Assembly: GCF_001895205.1 (NCBI RefSeq)
Contig: NZ_BDJF01000027.1
Span: 434,001-498,000 of the forward strand
Source: Vibrio injensis
GTDB lineage: Bacteria > Pseudomonadota > Gammaproteobacteria > Enterobacterales > Vibrionaceae
Length of the DNA stretch: 64,000 bases
Direction of reading: 5' to 3'
The notes beneath the pieces are model-generated. The model had not been told where the DNA came from. It searched no databases and was given only the letters and a program-made list of their open reading frames with translations. Of the stretch, positions 18,501 to 26,879 are shown one piece after another. How positions within the stretch are numbered: position 1 is the first letter of the stretch; every line of letters begins with the position of its first letter. The position numbers and the translations under genes are program-made.

Positions 18501-21021
18501 ACCGGATCATGTTGCCTTGGTCGATACTGAATATAGTTTCAGCTATCGAGAGATGCGTGAACACGTCATTGCTATCACTAATTCATTGGTTAATCAGGGT
18601 ATTAATATCGGTGATATCGTTGCCGTTGCGCTACCAAGAAGCGTTAAGCTCAGTCTTGCTCTTAACAGTATAATCGAATCTGGGGCCGCTTATCTTCCGT
18701 TAGATGTCAGTTATCCCGATGATAGATTGGCTTATATGATCAGCGATGCTAAGCCGAAACTGATCATCACCACCTCTGATTATAGCGAGCGTTTTAGCGA
18801 TCTTGGTGAGCTTTTTATCTTAGATGAACTACCACAAGCCACACCCTATAGCGATGTAACGAGACAGCAAGCATTACGCCCAGAACATGGCGCGTACATT
18901 ATTTATACCTCAGGTTCTACAGGTAATCCAAAAGGAGTGCTGGTTTCTCATCAAGCGATTATTAACCGTTTGCAATGGATGCAGCACGAATATCAACTTA
19001 ATCACAAAGACGTTGTACTACAGAAAACACCTTGTAGCTTCGATGTGTCCGTATGGGAATTCTTCTGGCCATTAATTCAGGGGGCAACCTTAGTTATGGC
19101 TCCACCAGAATCGCATAAAGATCCAGAATGGCTTATGTCGATTATTGAAGATTATCAAGTCACGACGATGCACTTTGTGCCTTCAATGCTTGCTGCGTTT
19201 ATCGCGTCAATAGCGGCGAACTCGGATAAAGAGCGCAACGTCGCCCCAAGTTTACAGCGCGTATTTTGTTCGGGTGAGGCGTTATCTAAGGATTTATCGA
19301 CGGCCTATGCCAAGTGGATTAACGCACCGTTACATAATCTGTACGGCCCGACGGAAGCCGCTGTTGATGTGACCTATTGTCCAGCGTTTGGTGAATCACT
19401 GGACGAGAGTGTTGGCAATAGCGTACCGATTGGCTTGCCGGTTTGGAATACGCAGTTGTATGTCTTAGATAGCTTTCTGCGAGAAACACCTCTCGGTGTT
19501 CCTGGTGAGTTGTATCTTGCTGGAGAACAACTGGCGATTGGTTATCTTAATCGACATTCCCTTACCGCCGATAGATTTATAGCCAATCCGTTTACTCATG
19601 GAGAGCGCATGTATCGGACGGGGGATATCGTCCGTTGGTTACCGTCAGGGAAAATAGAATATTTGGGAAGAAGTGATGAGCAGCTAAAAATTCGAGGTCA
19701 GCGAATTGAACTCGGTGAGATCGAAGTCGCCCTTCAGTCTTTGCCAAGTGTTAAGCAAGCCTTGGTTTGTGCCAAAGTCTTCGGCTTAGAAAAAAGTATG
19801 GCAGGAGCCGATGAGCGTCAATTGGTTGGTTACGTGATTCTCAATGAAGATGTCCATATCGAGGGTGAAGCGCTTAAAGCTGCTTTGGCCGATTACCTTC
19901 CTGCTCATATGGTGCCCATCGCAATCATTATTATGGAGACATTTCCTCTCAGCGCTAATGGTAAGTTAGATCGTAAGGCGCTGCCTTTACCTAGCGATAT
20001 ACTGATAGGGGAAGGCCGTAAAGCGCGTCCTGGCTTAGAAACCCAACTAGTAGGTATTTTTGCTGATGTGTTAGGCATTGACTCGCTGTCTGCTGAAGAT
20101 GATTTTTTCTCGTTAGGCGGCCACTCTTTAATGGCTATGAAGCTAGCAGCAGACATTCGACGAGTCTTAAATGTCCCAGTTACTGTCGGTCAAATCATGG
20201 TCAATTCTACGGTGGAAAAACTGGCGTTATTACTGCTTGATGATAAGGCCCGTAATGATCCAACCTTAGCCGGGTTTGGGGACGTACTTCCTATCCGTGC
20301 CGGTCATGGGCCTGCTTTATTTTGCATCAACTCAGCATCGGGTTTTGCTTGGCAATACACAGGATTACCGAAGTATTTACAAGGACATTATCCTATTATT
20401 GGTCTCCAATCTCCACGCCCATCTGGGGCCATGGCGGTGGGAGCCGACATGCAAGAAGCTTGTGATATTTACCTGAAAGCCCTAAAGGCGATACAGCCTC
20501 ATGGCCCCTATCATCTATTGGGCTATTCATTTGGCGGCAATGTGGCACATAGCTTAGCTGCTCAGCTTCAGCAGCAAGGTGAAGAGGTGGCCTTTCTTTG
20601 TCTTTTCGATACTTATCCACCCGAAGGGCAGGATTGGGAAGGGCCAATGAATGAAGAGGTGCAGGATGAAATCCAACGAGAGAAAGAGCGATTTCTTACC
20701 ACCAATGATGTAACAGATGATGAACTTGATCAGCAAAGAGCCAAGATGTTTGAGGACATCACCGCCAACTATGAGGATGCGGTTCGGTTGCTGTCTGGGG
20801 CTCAATCGTTAAAGTATCAGGGGAGAGTGGAGTTATTTGTCGCTCAAAGAACGCTACCCCAAGGCTATGATATTGATCAGCACTGGCAGCCATTCATAAC
20901 AGGGCTAGAAAAGTATTATTTTGATTGCTCCCATGAAGACATTATTACATCCGAACATGTTGGAAAAATCGGTGAGCAACTTAACCAACTGTTATCTGAG
21001 AAAAAGACGCTCAAAGCATAA
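12553..21021 (+). CDS. vabF: Two-module siderophore NRPS (C-A-T-E-C-A-T-TE), VabF-like
   Basis: This is a 2822-residue synthetase. Module 1: condensation (HHIDVDG 147-153), adenylation (TSGSTGKPKG from 607), carrier (Ser1008 in GGDSIS), then an epimerisation domain (HHLIIDG from 1183, with SHGREEF, IGWFTTEFP and FNYLGRF motifs). Module 2: condensation (HHLVVDG from 1664), adenylation (TSGSTGNPKG from 2119), carrier (Ser2525 in GGHSLM), thioesterase (GYSFGG, Ser2659). Aligned by hand, the second adenylation domain reads DVWHFSLVDK, the EntF serine code. The first reads DAWDVIFVDK, whose Asp at position 278 suits a cationic residue such as Arg. With DHB from VabB this gives DHB-D-(Arg-like)-L-Ser. 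The thioesterase may release it linear or as an ester-linked trimer; the esterase gene favours the latter. The start has AAGGA upstream. Confidence 0.9.
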   Translation: MKEHQVPEEQYPLIGTQQGIWFGQQLMLRPEEFNVAHYIELDGEIDLECFSQAVNSGIFAADSLHFHYFEMDGEIKQGIIEPKQAQNVLEIMDFSQAASVDESALEWMKEDLATPINLQEAKPRYRHCLIHVGDNSKTKWLWYQRYHHIDVDGFSINAITDYIVSEYNRLVAGTAGPTPFTPFKAVIDEHQHFHQSEQYQAARHFWQQQARQLPEALSLVTGGRQSSANIVEKFNIELEGGDWLNRGGNKILPSELAMALVFAYLHLVSGEQNIGVGFPFMRRMGSCAASSSGAVVNILPLTVNVDPTMSLFDVARSMNKVIRQARCYQMYDAEQIQRDLGKVGQVLYGPILNYKPFEEDIHLAGIKGRTHILSAGPIDDIEFSPQLNNNQLGLTLTGNAAKYSQQSLALHAHRFAYMVEQIARNPDTALHTLDIIPTDERTNIARWSTGKTLNEKPQVQTVLAVFDQQVKLKPNVEALKFAQQSWSFIQLDRAVENKAQQIKGLGARKGDIIGVAIPRGVDTIITMLAILRVGAVYLPIDLAYPQERIETILEQAQPWGVMVENPELLPWNHLTRCISLTDLDSLAVTERIKVDIDPSDIAYIVFTSGSTGKPKGVMNTHGALLNLLHSHQHSIFARTIRCLAEKYQCAENDVLVRAAHTTSFSFDASWEQVLWMLCGHSLYLYDDEQRKDAYELTEKVKKDHIDALDLPPLLLGQMLDNQLMEAEHVPSLVLIGSEAVPEKLWSRVKAYPQLLVENFYGPTEFTVDAVSASLNVDDTPVIGRPILNAQAYVLDKQLNAVAVGVVGELYLAGAGLAKGYLNQAGMTAERFIANPFAHGQIMYRTGDLVKWRDNGQLDFVGRSDDQVKIRGFRIELADVESIISAIDGVETSVVVAERYGESHRLIAYCTLVNPDRSELNESLLLAHISSSAPEYMVPAALVIIDKFPLNVNGKIDRKSLPKPVIMSSHGSVAPTTQEEQVLCDAIAELLGIAKVGTSDDFFALGGDSISAMGLGTLLRKVGYELRPKEVFAARQLGVMATLMKPLSIARQGTLNQDGEIRPLPMWRWFEETFAANTSYVQGVFVEIEPDVMLVHLQAGLKQLVANYSACRLMKRNQGYRIEPVEKVNTDSWLTTSRVEDLEYVDLDEMFEQFGQRLAPNRNMLQLIHVVDRAGRSGLMILAHHLIIDGVSWRILLPQLKMLVRAQVNGTKPDLNFEVTGLNTWSQALYQHLPQLMKQAKGWIEQESCFIEPLKPSTAKGRIIHHRALLPTELTQNVIRYCQESRVLDIDEILMAAVTSALGKCYQKEAIKLNLESHGREEFDAALNLTQTIGWFTTEFPIVVVLPKDGDLVELLKQVKQSKRRIKDKGLGYMSLRYLDNVYRDELAELSKRHQASLLFNYLGRFEQEQGNWTPIRRQGKFADTLAVSLNSDNALLHPLELNVFVDESDQESKFALNWTWDEAQFSHDEIRVIGDHITQQLEAILDWFSAQQEPQAILRVPAEFTEDDVSLNDAEKLVHRFGPFSDILPALPLQEGLLFQSQLGDEKSNYNSTTRLSFNGTIVPQRVQQALNAVIMRHRQLLAKFDSSILGRTVQLLPQAMASWPLKCIDIRKESRQYQQAYLEQVEKKELVRQFDLNNPNESLLGATLIHHGDDHSALFISAHHLVVDGWSTPILLADFLAAYGQDNQNLPQISSQYADVVNQLKLRDKAPAQALWQQVLKDVTPTIAFEDIPVEDSVKEGELIIGAEQTQQLTQCLSRYGLTFNSLVQGIWSCILGSMTGREDIVFGTPISGRFGHIKGIDEHIGLFSNTIPVRMKLNPKQSLLQQLQAHQNTQIQLLEHDELGLSEIQQLAGGETLFDTLLVVENYPDHSDWYQRDYQGAKLTHIHNRGYTHYPLTILVLPGEQIHILFEYRDTIGIAQQVMQRFERVLQTIIDEPDIPLSQLDLRLEEETVLQQRINQTETEVRHSTLGILMAEQAKRTPDHVALVDTEYSFSYREMREHVIAITNSLVNQGINIGDIVAVALPRSVKLSLALNSIIESGAAYLPLDVSYPDDRLAYMISDAKPKLIITTSDYSERFSDLGELFILDELPQATPYSDVTRQQALRPEHGAYIIYTSGSTGNPKGVLVSHQAIINRLQWMQHEYQLNHKDVVLQKTPCSFDVSVWEFFWPLIQGATLVMAPPESHKDPEWLMSIIEDYQVTTMHFVPSMLAAFIASIAANSDKERNVAPSLQRVFCSGEALSKDLSTAYAKWINAPLHNLYGPTEAAVDVTYCPAFGESLDESVGNSVPIGLPVWNTQLYVLDSFLRETPLGVPGELYLAGEQLAIGYLNRHSLTADRFIANPFTHGERMYRTGDIVRWLPSGKIEYLGRSDEQLKIRGQRIELGEIEVALQSLPSVKQALVCAKVFGLEKSMAGADERQLVGYVILNEDVHIEGEALKAALADYLPAHMVPIAIIIMETFPLSANGKLDRKALPLPSDILIGEGRKARPGLETQLVGIFADVLGIDSLSAEDDFFSLGGHSLMAMKLAADIRRVLNVPVTVGQIMVNSTVEKLALLLLDDKARNDPTLAGFGDVLPIRAGHGPALFCINSASGFAWQYTGLPKYLQGHYPIIGLQSPRPSGAMAVGADMQEACDIYLKALKAIQPHGPYHLLGYSFGGNVAHSLAAQLQQQGEEVAFLCLFDTYPPEGQDWEGPMNEEVQDEIQREKERFLTTNDVTDDELDQQRAKMFEDITANYEDAVRLLSGAQSLKYQGRVELFVAQRTLPQGYDIDQHWQPFITGLEKYYFDCSHEDIITSEHVGKIGEQLNQLLSEKKTLKA

Positions 21022-21023
21022 GG

Positions 21024-21047
21024 AAAAACCGGCACACGCCGGTTTTT
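21024..21047. terminator. Bidirectional terminator between NRPS and ABC importer
   Basis: The 10-bp perfect stem AAAAACCGGC / GCCGGTTTTT has loop ACAC. T runs on both strands let it serve the NRPS (plus) and the ATPase gene (minus). Confidence 0.88.
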
Positions 21048-21055
21048 GTTCGTTA

Positions 21056-21862
21056 TCAAGACTTGGGTATGATCAAGGGAGTATGGCTTAGAGGGTCATC
21101 AATAATAATACTGTGTAAGCCATAGACGTGGTGGATCAATGCTTCACTAATGATTTCTTTTGGGCTGCCTTGGGCGATAATCGCGCCTGACTTCATCACA
21201 ATCAAGTGGTCTGCGTAGCGACAAGAATGATTCAGGTCATGCAGTACGGCAACGACGGTGCGATTCTCTTCTCGATTTAGCTTTCTAAACAGGTTGAGTA
21301 ACTCAATTTGATGGGCGATATCTAGGTATGTTGTCGGTTCATCCAATAACAAGTAGGGCGTTTGCTGTGCTAAAGCCATCGCTACCCATACACGTTGACG
21401 TTGTCCGCCGGACAAAGAGTCAACCGTTTGCTGCAGTAATCCCTCTATATTGGTCGCTTGAATGGCATCCTTGACGGCTTTTTCATCTTCTAATGTCCAG
21501 CGACGTAGAAAAGATTGATGGGGAAAGCGTCCTCTTGCGACCAGTTCATGCACAGTGATACCTGTTGGTGCGATGGCAGATTGAGGGAGTAAACTGAGTA
21601 TTTTAGCTAATTCCTTTCGTGGATATCGTTCGAGGTTCTTACCATCAAAGCAAATTTTTCCTTCACTGGGGGAGAGCAGTTTACTTAGCCCGCGCAGTAA
21701 AGTCGATTTTCCACAGCCATTGGGTCCAAGGATAACGGTAAATTGCTTATCTGGTATGTCAAGCGATAGTCCATGAGTGATCTGAGTATCTTGATAAGCG
21801 AGCGTGATATTTTTGGCTTGCAAGCGGCTCTCTTCAAATGTGGATTGTAGTGTATTTACCAA
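21056..21862 (-). CDS. Ferric siderophore ABC importer, ATPase subunit (FepC-like)
   Basis: The 268-residue ATPase has Walker A GPNGCGKST (46-54), signature LSGGQ (150-154) and Walker B LLLDEP (171-176), as in FepC/FecE/BtuD-type subunits. It powers import of the iron-catechol complex from periplasm to cytosol through the two permeases encoded just upstream (4 bases apart). The start appears to be TTG at 21862 with GGAAG eight bases upstream; no good ATG exists before the conserved region. It is the last gene of the minus-strand permease-permease-ATPase operon. Confidence 0.9.
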   Translation of the reverse strand: MVNTLQSTFEESRLQAKNITLAYQDTQITHGLSLDIPDKQFTVILGPNGCGKSTLLRGLSKLLSPSEGKICFDGKNLERYPRKELAKILSLLPQSAIAPTGITVHELVARGRFPHQSFLRRWTLEDEKAVKDAIQATNIEGLLQQTVDSLSGGQRQRVWVAMALAQQTPYLLLDEPTTYLDIAHQIELLNLFRKLNREENRTVVAVLHDLNHSCRYADHLIVMKSGAIIAQGSPKEIISEALIHHVYGLHSIIIDDPLSHTPLIIPKS

Positions 21863-21866
21863 AATA

Positions 21867-22904
21867 TCAGCTTCCGGATTGTTGAATTAAAAGATATATC
21901 AGATAGCAACCACCAATACTGATGGTGACAACTCCGACAGGCAATTGATTAGGGGCAAATAAATTAGCAGCGATAAAGTCTGATAAAGTAAGCAGCATTG
22001 CCCCCATTAATGCAGACGGAATGAGGGCGACTCCCCCTTCCTTCATCAACTTTTTCACCAATTGTGGCGCAACAAGAGAAATGAAAGAGATAGGGCCAGT
22101 CGTGGCGGTTACTGCTGCAGTTAAAATGACCCCGAATAATAGGGCGAGTTGGCGTGTTTTTTCGCTACTGATCCCCAGAATCTTTGCACTGTCATCGCCC
22201 ATTTCTAGAATGTTCATTTTTCGTGTCAGCATGGCTGCTGCTACCAAAGCCACTAATATAAATGATAATGAAGGGATAATTTGCTTCCAACTCAACCCGT
22301 TAAGAGAGCCTGCTCCCCATAGGGCGGCGGTCATCGCAGTTTCTAGACTGCTTGAAACCATCATCCAAGTATTCAAAGCGCTTAACATTGCACTGATACC
22401 AATACCGATGATGATAAGACGAAAACCTTCGATACCGTGCTTAAAAGCCAGTAAATAAACCACACCTGAGCAGACAATACCGCCGATAATCGCACCTAAA
22501 GCTATCTGGAAATAACTGCCTCCAATCAGAATGATGACAACAAGTGCACCAGTATAAGCACCAGTATTGAATCCAATAATATCTGGGCTGCCTAATGGAT
22601 TACGGATTAAGGATTGAAACAAAGCGCCACTCACTCCTAGAGCGGCACCAAAGATGAGTCCGGAAGTGAGACGCGGTAGTCGCCATTCAAGGATGACGGC
22701 AGTAAGAAACTTTTCCCCTTTGCCAAGAAGCACTTGTGACAGCTCAGTAAAGGAGGTCTGTAACTGCCCAGTTGAGAGTGCAAAAGCTGCGACGATGATG
22801 GTGAAGCAGAATAAAACTAAAGACCATTTGAGCGAGCGTTTTGAGATAAGGATATTCAGCCAGCCATTTTGGCTACCTAGCAAAATAGTATTGGATGGTT
22901 GCAT
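21867..22904 (-). CDS. Ferric siderophore ABC importer, permease (FepG-like)
   Basis: This is a FecCD-family membrane protein of 345 residues with about ten hydrophobic segments. Family marks include LPRLTSGLIFGAALGVSG, RNPLGSPDIIGFNTGA and GPISFISLVAPQLVKKL; the last region contacts the ATPase. It forms a heterodimer with the product of the upstream permease gene, whose stop codon overlaps this ATG by one base. It carries the iron-loaded siderophore across the inner membrane. Confidence 0.9.
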   Translation of the reverse strand: MQPSNTILLGSQNGWLNILISKRSLKWSLVLFCFTIIVAAFALSTGQLQTSFTELSQVLLGKGEKFLTAVILEWRLPRLTSGLIFGAALGVSGALFQSLIRNPLGSPDIIGFNTGAYTGALVVIILIGGSYFQIALGAIIGGIVCSGVVYLLAFKHGIEGFRLIIIGIGISAMLSALNTWMMVSSSLETAMTAALWGAGSLNGLSWKQIIPSLSFILVALVAAAMLTRKMNILEMGDDSAKILGISSEKTRQLALLFGVILTAAVTATTGPISFISLVAPQLVKKLMKEGGVALIPSALMGAMLLTLSDFIAANLFAPNQLPVGVVTISIGGCYLIYLLIQQSGS

Positions 22905-23986
22905 TATTGTTTACCAAAAGTAGTGACTTTACGAGCCAAATAAATCAAAACAGGGGCCCCTACAAAAGCGGTCATAATAGAAACACGAATTTCATTGGGG
23001 GCAATAATTCGGCCAATAATATCGGCACTGATGATCAGCAAAGGTCCGAGTACGATCGAATATAGGGTCAACCATAACTGATGGGGGCCTGACAAACGAC
23101 GAGCGATATGCGGGATCATGAGGCCAATAAAGCCGATCGGGCCTGCGATCGCTGTCGAGCTCCCACACAGTAACGCAATAGCAAATAACGCAGTAAGTTG
23201 AACGAACTTGACGTTTGTTCCTAATGTTTGTGCAATGTCTTCACCGAGAGAAATATTATCTAAAGCTGGGGCGATGATTATCGCTGCGATAATGCCAACT
23301 AGGATAGGCAAAATAGCCATTGAGACGAGTGAAAGATCTCGGATATCTAATGAGCCCGCGTCCCAAAAGCGCATTTCGTCGAACGCGATGGGATTGACCA
23401 GAGTGATTGAAGAAGAAACGCCCGCAAGCAGAGCACCAATAGCCACCCCGGCTAACGTCATCTTAAGAGGGTTAACTTTGGCTTCTTTGTATGTTCCGAT
23501 TAAATACACAAAAATACTCGTGATCATTGCCCCTAAGAACGCTAACCAAAGATGTTCTGACATACTTTGATTGCCTAATACGACCACGCCAACTAAGACA
23601 AAGAAACTTGCCCCTGAGTTGACCCCAAGAATCCCAGGGTCAGCAAGAGGATTGCGGGTGATGGATTGAATCAAGCAGCCAGCGACAGCCAAAGCCGATC
23701 CGACGAATAAGCCGGTCAATGTTCTAGGTAGGCGGCTTTCTATAATAATAAGGCTGTCAGTAGAGATGGTTTGGGATAGCAATACATCAATGACAACACT
23801 GGGTGGGATGCTTTTTGCCCCAATAAATAAACTCGCTATACAGACAATAAACAGGGCAACGGTAAGAGAAATGAACTTACTCAATTGACTCGATAGTCGG
23901 TTAGAAAACAGAGTACTCAGTACGGATGTTTTGAGAACCTGTTGGTTCGCACTCAATTGTGGAAATACACTCACTACAAATACCAA
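22904..23986 (-). CDS. Ferric siderophore ABC importer, permease (FepD-like)
   Basis: This is the second FecCD-family permease, with LPRTLTGLFVGSALAVAGCL, RNPLADPGILGVNSGA and GPIGFIGLMIPHIARRL. It is the first gene of the importer operon. The start is uncertain: the longest frame opens with TTG at 23986 inside the Fur-box-like region, a GTG follows at 23974, and neither has a clear ribosome site. The first 25 or so residues should be treated as provisional. The divergent neighbour is the exporter gene. Confidence 0.87.
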   Translation of the reverse strand: MVFVVSVFPQLSANQQVLKTSVLSTLFSNRLSSQLSKFISLTVALFIVCIASLFIGAKSIPPSVVIDVLLSQTISTDSLIIIESRLPRTLTGLFVGSALAVAGCLIQSITRNPLADPGILGVNSGASFFVLVGVVVLGNQSMSEHLWLAFLGAMITSIFVYLIGTYKEAKVNPLKMTLAGVAIGALLAGVSSSITLVNPIAFDEMRFWDAGSLDIRDLSLVSMAILPILVGIIAAIIIAPALDNISLGEDIAQTLGTNVKFVQLTALFAIALLCGSSTAIAGPIGFIGLMIPHIARRLSGPHQLWLTLYSIVLGPLLIISADIIGRIIAPNEIRVSIMTAFVGAPVLIYLARKVTTFGKQ

Positions 23987-24000
23987 TAATAATTATTATC
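23982..24000. promoter_or_regulatory. Fur-box-like site, importer / exporter divergent promoter
   Basis: The AT-rich palindromic stretch, with core AATAATAATTATTATC, matches the Fur consensus at about 14 of 19 positions. It lies between the permease operon (minus) and the MFS exporter (plus). Confidence 0.65.
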
Positions 24001-24096
24001 ATTGGTGTTATTATATTCTAGTGGTTAGAATGTTCAAGTTTTAAGCTTTTATAGCTCAGAGCTACTTTTTGTTTCCTCAACTTTCGACGTAAAAAT

Positions 24097-25380
24097 ATGA
24101 AAACCTCCCAATTACTATTAGATTTTAGCCTGCTCAAAGAAAACCCCCATTTTAGAATGGTATTCATTGCTCGAATGATGTCAGTTCTTGCTTTAGGAAT
24201 GATGACCGTTGCTGTTCCAATCCAGATCCATCAAATGACGGGGTCAACCCTGCAAGTCGGTCTAATTATGGCCTTAGATGGTATAGGTATGTTTGTCGGA
24301 CTACTCATTGGTGGTGTACTGGCCGATAAATACGACCGAAGAAAATTGATTTTGATTGCCCGCGCGACCTGCGGAATCGGTTTTGGTGCATTAGCACTGA
24401 ACAGTTTATTGGCTAATTCATCATTGGCTGCGCTTTATATACTTTCTGTGTGGGATGGTTTTTTTGGTGCGATGGGTATGACGGCTTTGATGGCTTCTCT
24501 ACCGGTGATTGTCGGTCGAGAAAACCTACCCGCCGCGGCGGCTTTGAGTATGTTAACTGTGCGAATTGGGATGGTTCTTTCTCCAGCGATCGGGGGGCTT
24601 ATCATTTCGTTTGGTGATGTGAGTTGGAACTACTTAGCCGCCTCTATTGGCACATTAGGTACCCTAATCCCTTTGTTTAAATTGCCTAAAATGAAAGCGA
24701 CTCATCAGACACCGGAGAATCCATTACTTTCGTTGTATGAGGGGGTGAGGTTTTTATTTTCCAACAAAGTTGTTGGCTGTGTTGTGGTGTTTGGTACGTT
24801 AGAAACGTTAGCAACGGCGGTTAGAGTCATGTTTCCAGTTTTGGCTTTAGAGACGTTTACCGGTAATGCGACGAATGTCGGTTTAATGTATTCAGCCATT
24901 CCCCTCGGTGCAATGATAGGGGCGTTAACTTCTGGATGGGTGAAAATGTCACCTAAGCCAGGCATGGTCATGGTTTATTCAACAATGGGTACCTTTTTAT
25001 CGATAGTCTTGATGGGATTAGCGGGCAACTTCTGGTTGTTTCTCGCGGTGTTGGTGGTCTATGGCTATTTAGGTTCTGTGGCGTCTTTGATCCAATATTC
25101 AATAGTACAGGGCCATACGCCTGATCACTTGTTGGGACGGGTCAGTAGTTTATGGACGGCACAAAATGTCAGTGGTGACTCTGTCGGTGCGTTAGGACTA
25201 GGTGCATTGGGTAAAGTTATGGCTCCAGCGATGTCAATTTTGAGTTTTGGATTAGGGGCGACTGGAATGGGTATATTGATGGTGATTGCATTTCGTTCGC
25301 TACGCCAAGCAACATTATTTGATCCTACCTTAGCGCCTCCAGAAAAATTAACGGATTGCTCACAAGTGGCATCAAGTTAA
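24097..25380 (+). CDS. vabS: MFS siderophore exporter (EntS / VabS-like)
   Basis: The 427-residue major facilitator protein has about twelve hydrophobic helices and the loop 2-3 motif GGVLADKYDRRKLI near residues 74-87. The opening LLLDFSLLKENPHFRMVFIARM resembles EntS, which exports enterobactin across the inner membrane. Its placement within the siderophore locus and behind a Fur-like site supports export of the finished siderophore. The last ~15 residues are polar and probably cytosolic. Confidence 0.83.
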   Translation: MKTSQLLLDFSLLKENPHFRMVFIARMMSVLALGMMTVAVPIQIHQMTGSTLQVGLIMALDGIGMFVGLLIGGVLADKYDRRKLILIARATCGIGFGALALNSLLANSSLAALYILSVWDGFFGAMGMTALMASLPVIVGRENLPAAAALSMLTVRIGMVLSPAIGGLIISFGDVSWNYLAASIGTLGTLIPLFKLPKMKATHQTPENPLLSLYEGVRFLFSNKVVGCVVVFGTLETLATAVRVMFPVLALETFTGNATNVGLMYSAIPLGAMIGALTSGWVKMSPKPGMVMVYSTMGTFLSIVLMGLAGNFWLFLAVLVVYGYLGSVASLIQYSIVQGHTPDHLLGRVSSLWTAQNVSGDSVGALGLGALGKVMAPAMSILSFGLGATGMGILMVIAFRSLRQATLFDPTLAPPEKLTDCSQVASS

Positions 25381-25436
25381 CGGATACCGCCTTATGTGAG
25401 GCGATATCAGGGCATGTCCTCTTTTTGCTTGGAGGT

Positions 25437-25505
25437 GCAGTGGTGTTGGCTGCGTTCGTTTACGTCAATCGCATCGTCTGTCTATGTGATTGGCGATAAA
25501 CTCAC
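25437..25505 (+). repeat. Dispersed intergenic repeat, copy B
   Basis: This copy shares about 70% of positions with copy A when aligned by hand, including TCTATGTGATTGG, and forms a CAATCGCAT / ATGTGATTG hairpin with a 9-base loop. It fills most of the gap between the convergent exporter and binding-protein genes and runs into the stop codon of the latter. It may serve as their shared terminator. Confidence 0.55.
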
Positions 25506-26524
25506 TTACCGCCTACTGGCATCTCTAAGTCGCTGGGAGTAAATGTAGATTCTAGAGTGGTCAGTAAATTCATCGAGCTATAGTAGTCGAGCCGGAAAGA
25601 ATCATTGCCCATTGGAAAAATATTTCCTTGTTTGATCACGGGTAAGTAGGCGATGAATTTGTTGTTTTTTACTCGTTCGATAGCGGTGTCATCGGCGGAA
25701 AATAACAAAATAGAGCGGCCAGTAATGGCATCAGCAAAGTGTTCTCCGTTGACCGGAACAATATCTTTGCGTTTTCCCATTTGATGGTTGTTTTTAAGCC
25801 TATCTGGAAGCGGGCTTATGATAAACCCTAACGCGTTTAGAATTTGTCCCTGAGCTGAGCTTTCTGTCCAGAAGTTTCCGCCGCGATCATCGCCATAGTA
25901 CACCATCGCTGAGACAGGTTGAGGTGGTAGTGATATTTTATCTCTTAATGCGGTAAGTTTGGCATCAAACCTTCTGATCGCGGCTTCAGCTTGTTGTTCT
26001 CTGTCGGTGATAGAAGCTAATAATCGTGCCAGTTCTTGCCAACTCTTATCATCATAATTGACAACAAGAGTAGGAGCGATGACTGAGAATTGTTGGTAGA
26101 GTTTCACCGCTGAGTCTCCGCCTGTTGCGGCAACGATAATCAAATCAGGTTGCTCTTTGGCGATCGCCTCTGCATTCGCCGCGCCTTGATACAAAGATTT
26201 AATACTACGATCGTAAGCAACTTGGCTCCACTGATGAAAGAACCCATTTTCATCGGCTACCAGAGTGTTGGGGCCAGTACCTCCTGAAGCAATCAGTGGA
26301 GCATCAATAGCCAGCAAGGTTCCTGTTATCGAGACGCTGGTAGAAACGATTCGTTTTGGTGGTTCGCTAAGGACAACTTCACCATAACTACTCGAAATCG
26401 TTTTAGGCCAACCTTGGGAAATGGTTAGGTCTCTGGGAGATAAATGGGTTTCTGTGTTGTCGTTACATCCTATTATGCCAAGGGTAACAATAATTCCGAG
26501 CATGAGAAATGATAAGCGACGCAT
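25502..26524 (-). CDS. Periplasmic ferric siderophore-binding lipoprotein (FepB-like)
   Basis: This is a cluster A substrate-binding protein of about 340 residues. The ATG at 26524 has GGAG six bases upstream, so I prefer it over the in-frame TTG at 26536. A lipobox LGIIGC near residue 19 predicts lipid anchoring. The PERIPLASMIC-type pattern PKRIVSTSVSITGTLLAI followed by EAIAKEQPDLIIVA is typical of the FhuD/FepB family. It hands iron-loaded siderophore from receptor to the importer. It is transcribed alone, separate from the permease operon, which is an unusual split. Confidence 0.85.
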   Translation of the reverse strand: MRRLSFLMLGIIVTLGIIGCNDNTETHLSPRDLTISQGWPKTISSSYGEVVLSEPPKRIVSTSVSITGTLLAIDAPLIASGGTGPNTLVADENGFFHQWSQVAYDRSIKSLYQGAANAEAIAKEQPDLIIVAATGGDSAVKLYQQFSVIAPTLVVNYDDKSWQELARLLASITDREQQAEAAIRRFDAKLTALRDKISLPPQPVSAMVYYGDDRGGNFWTESSAQGQILNALGFIISPLPDRLKNNHQMGKRKDIVPVNGEHFADAITGRSILLFSADDTAIERVKNNKFIAYLPVIKQGNIFPMGNDSFRLDYYSSMNLLTTLESTFTPSDLEMPVGGK

Positions 26525-26705
26525 AAGGATCTCCAATGGTTATTGTGCGTAGGGTTTTCTTTAATAGGGCCTGACAGTAACACCGTTATATTCTCCCCTT
26601 GTTGGGTAGGTTCGTTCTCGTCACATCGTTATCAATGTTCATCGGTACTGATTGACCGTCTCGCGGCCACGTCAGGTTGTTTGGGGGAATAGTTGATAAT
26701 GTATT

Positions 26706-26724
26706 GCGAATCACTATCATTATC
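26706..26724. promoter_or_regulatory. Fur-box-like site 1, binding protein / vabB promoter
   Basis: Read on the minus strand, GATAATGATAGTGATTCGC matches the Fur consensus at about 14 of 19 positions. It is the member of a pair nearer the binding-protein gene. Apart from these two sites the 355-base gap 26525-26879 shows no gene. Confidence 0.65.
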
Positions 26725-26758
26725 AATTGATTTAAATGGAATGGTTGTCTATTATCTC

Positions 26759-26777
26759 GTTAATGATAATTGTTAGC
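26759..26777. promoter_or_regulatory. Fur-box-like site 2, binding protein / vabB promoter
   Basis: GTTAATGATAATTGTTAGC matches the Fur consensus at about 15 of 19 positions and is nearly identical to the site at 10859-10877. It lies about 100 bases upstream of vabB. Confidence 0.7.
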
Positions 26778-26879
26778 ATTTGATTTGCGGTGCAACTCAA
26801 ATTAGAACGACTTTGTTCATATGCCTATGCATGTTGAACGCCAGTCAGTCAGCAACTTTTCTCCACAAGGATAGTAACA

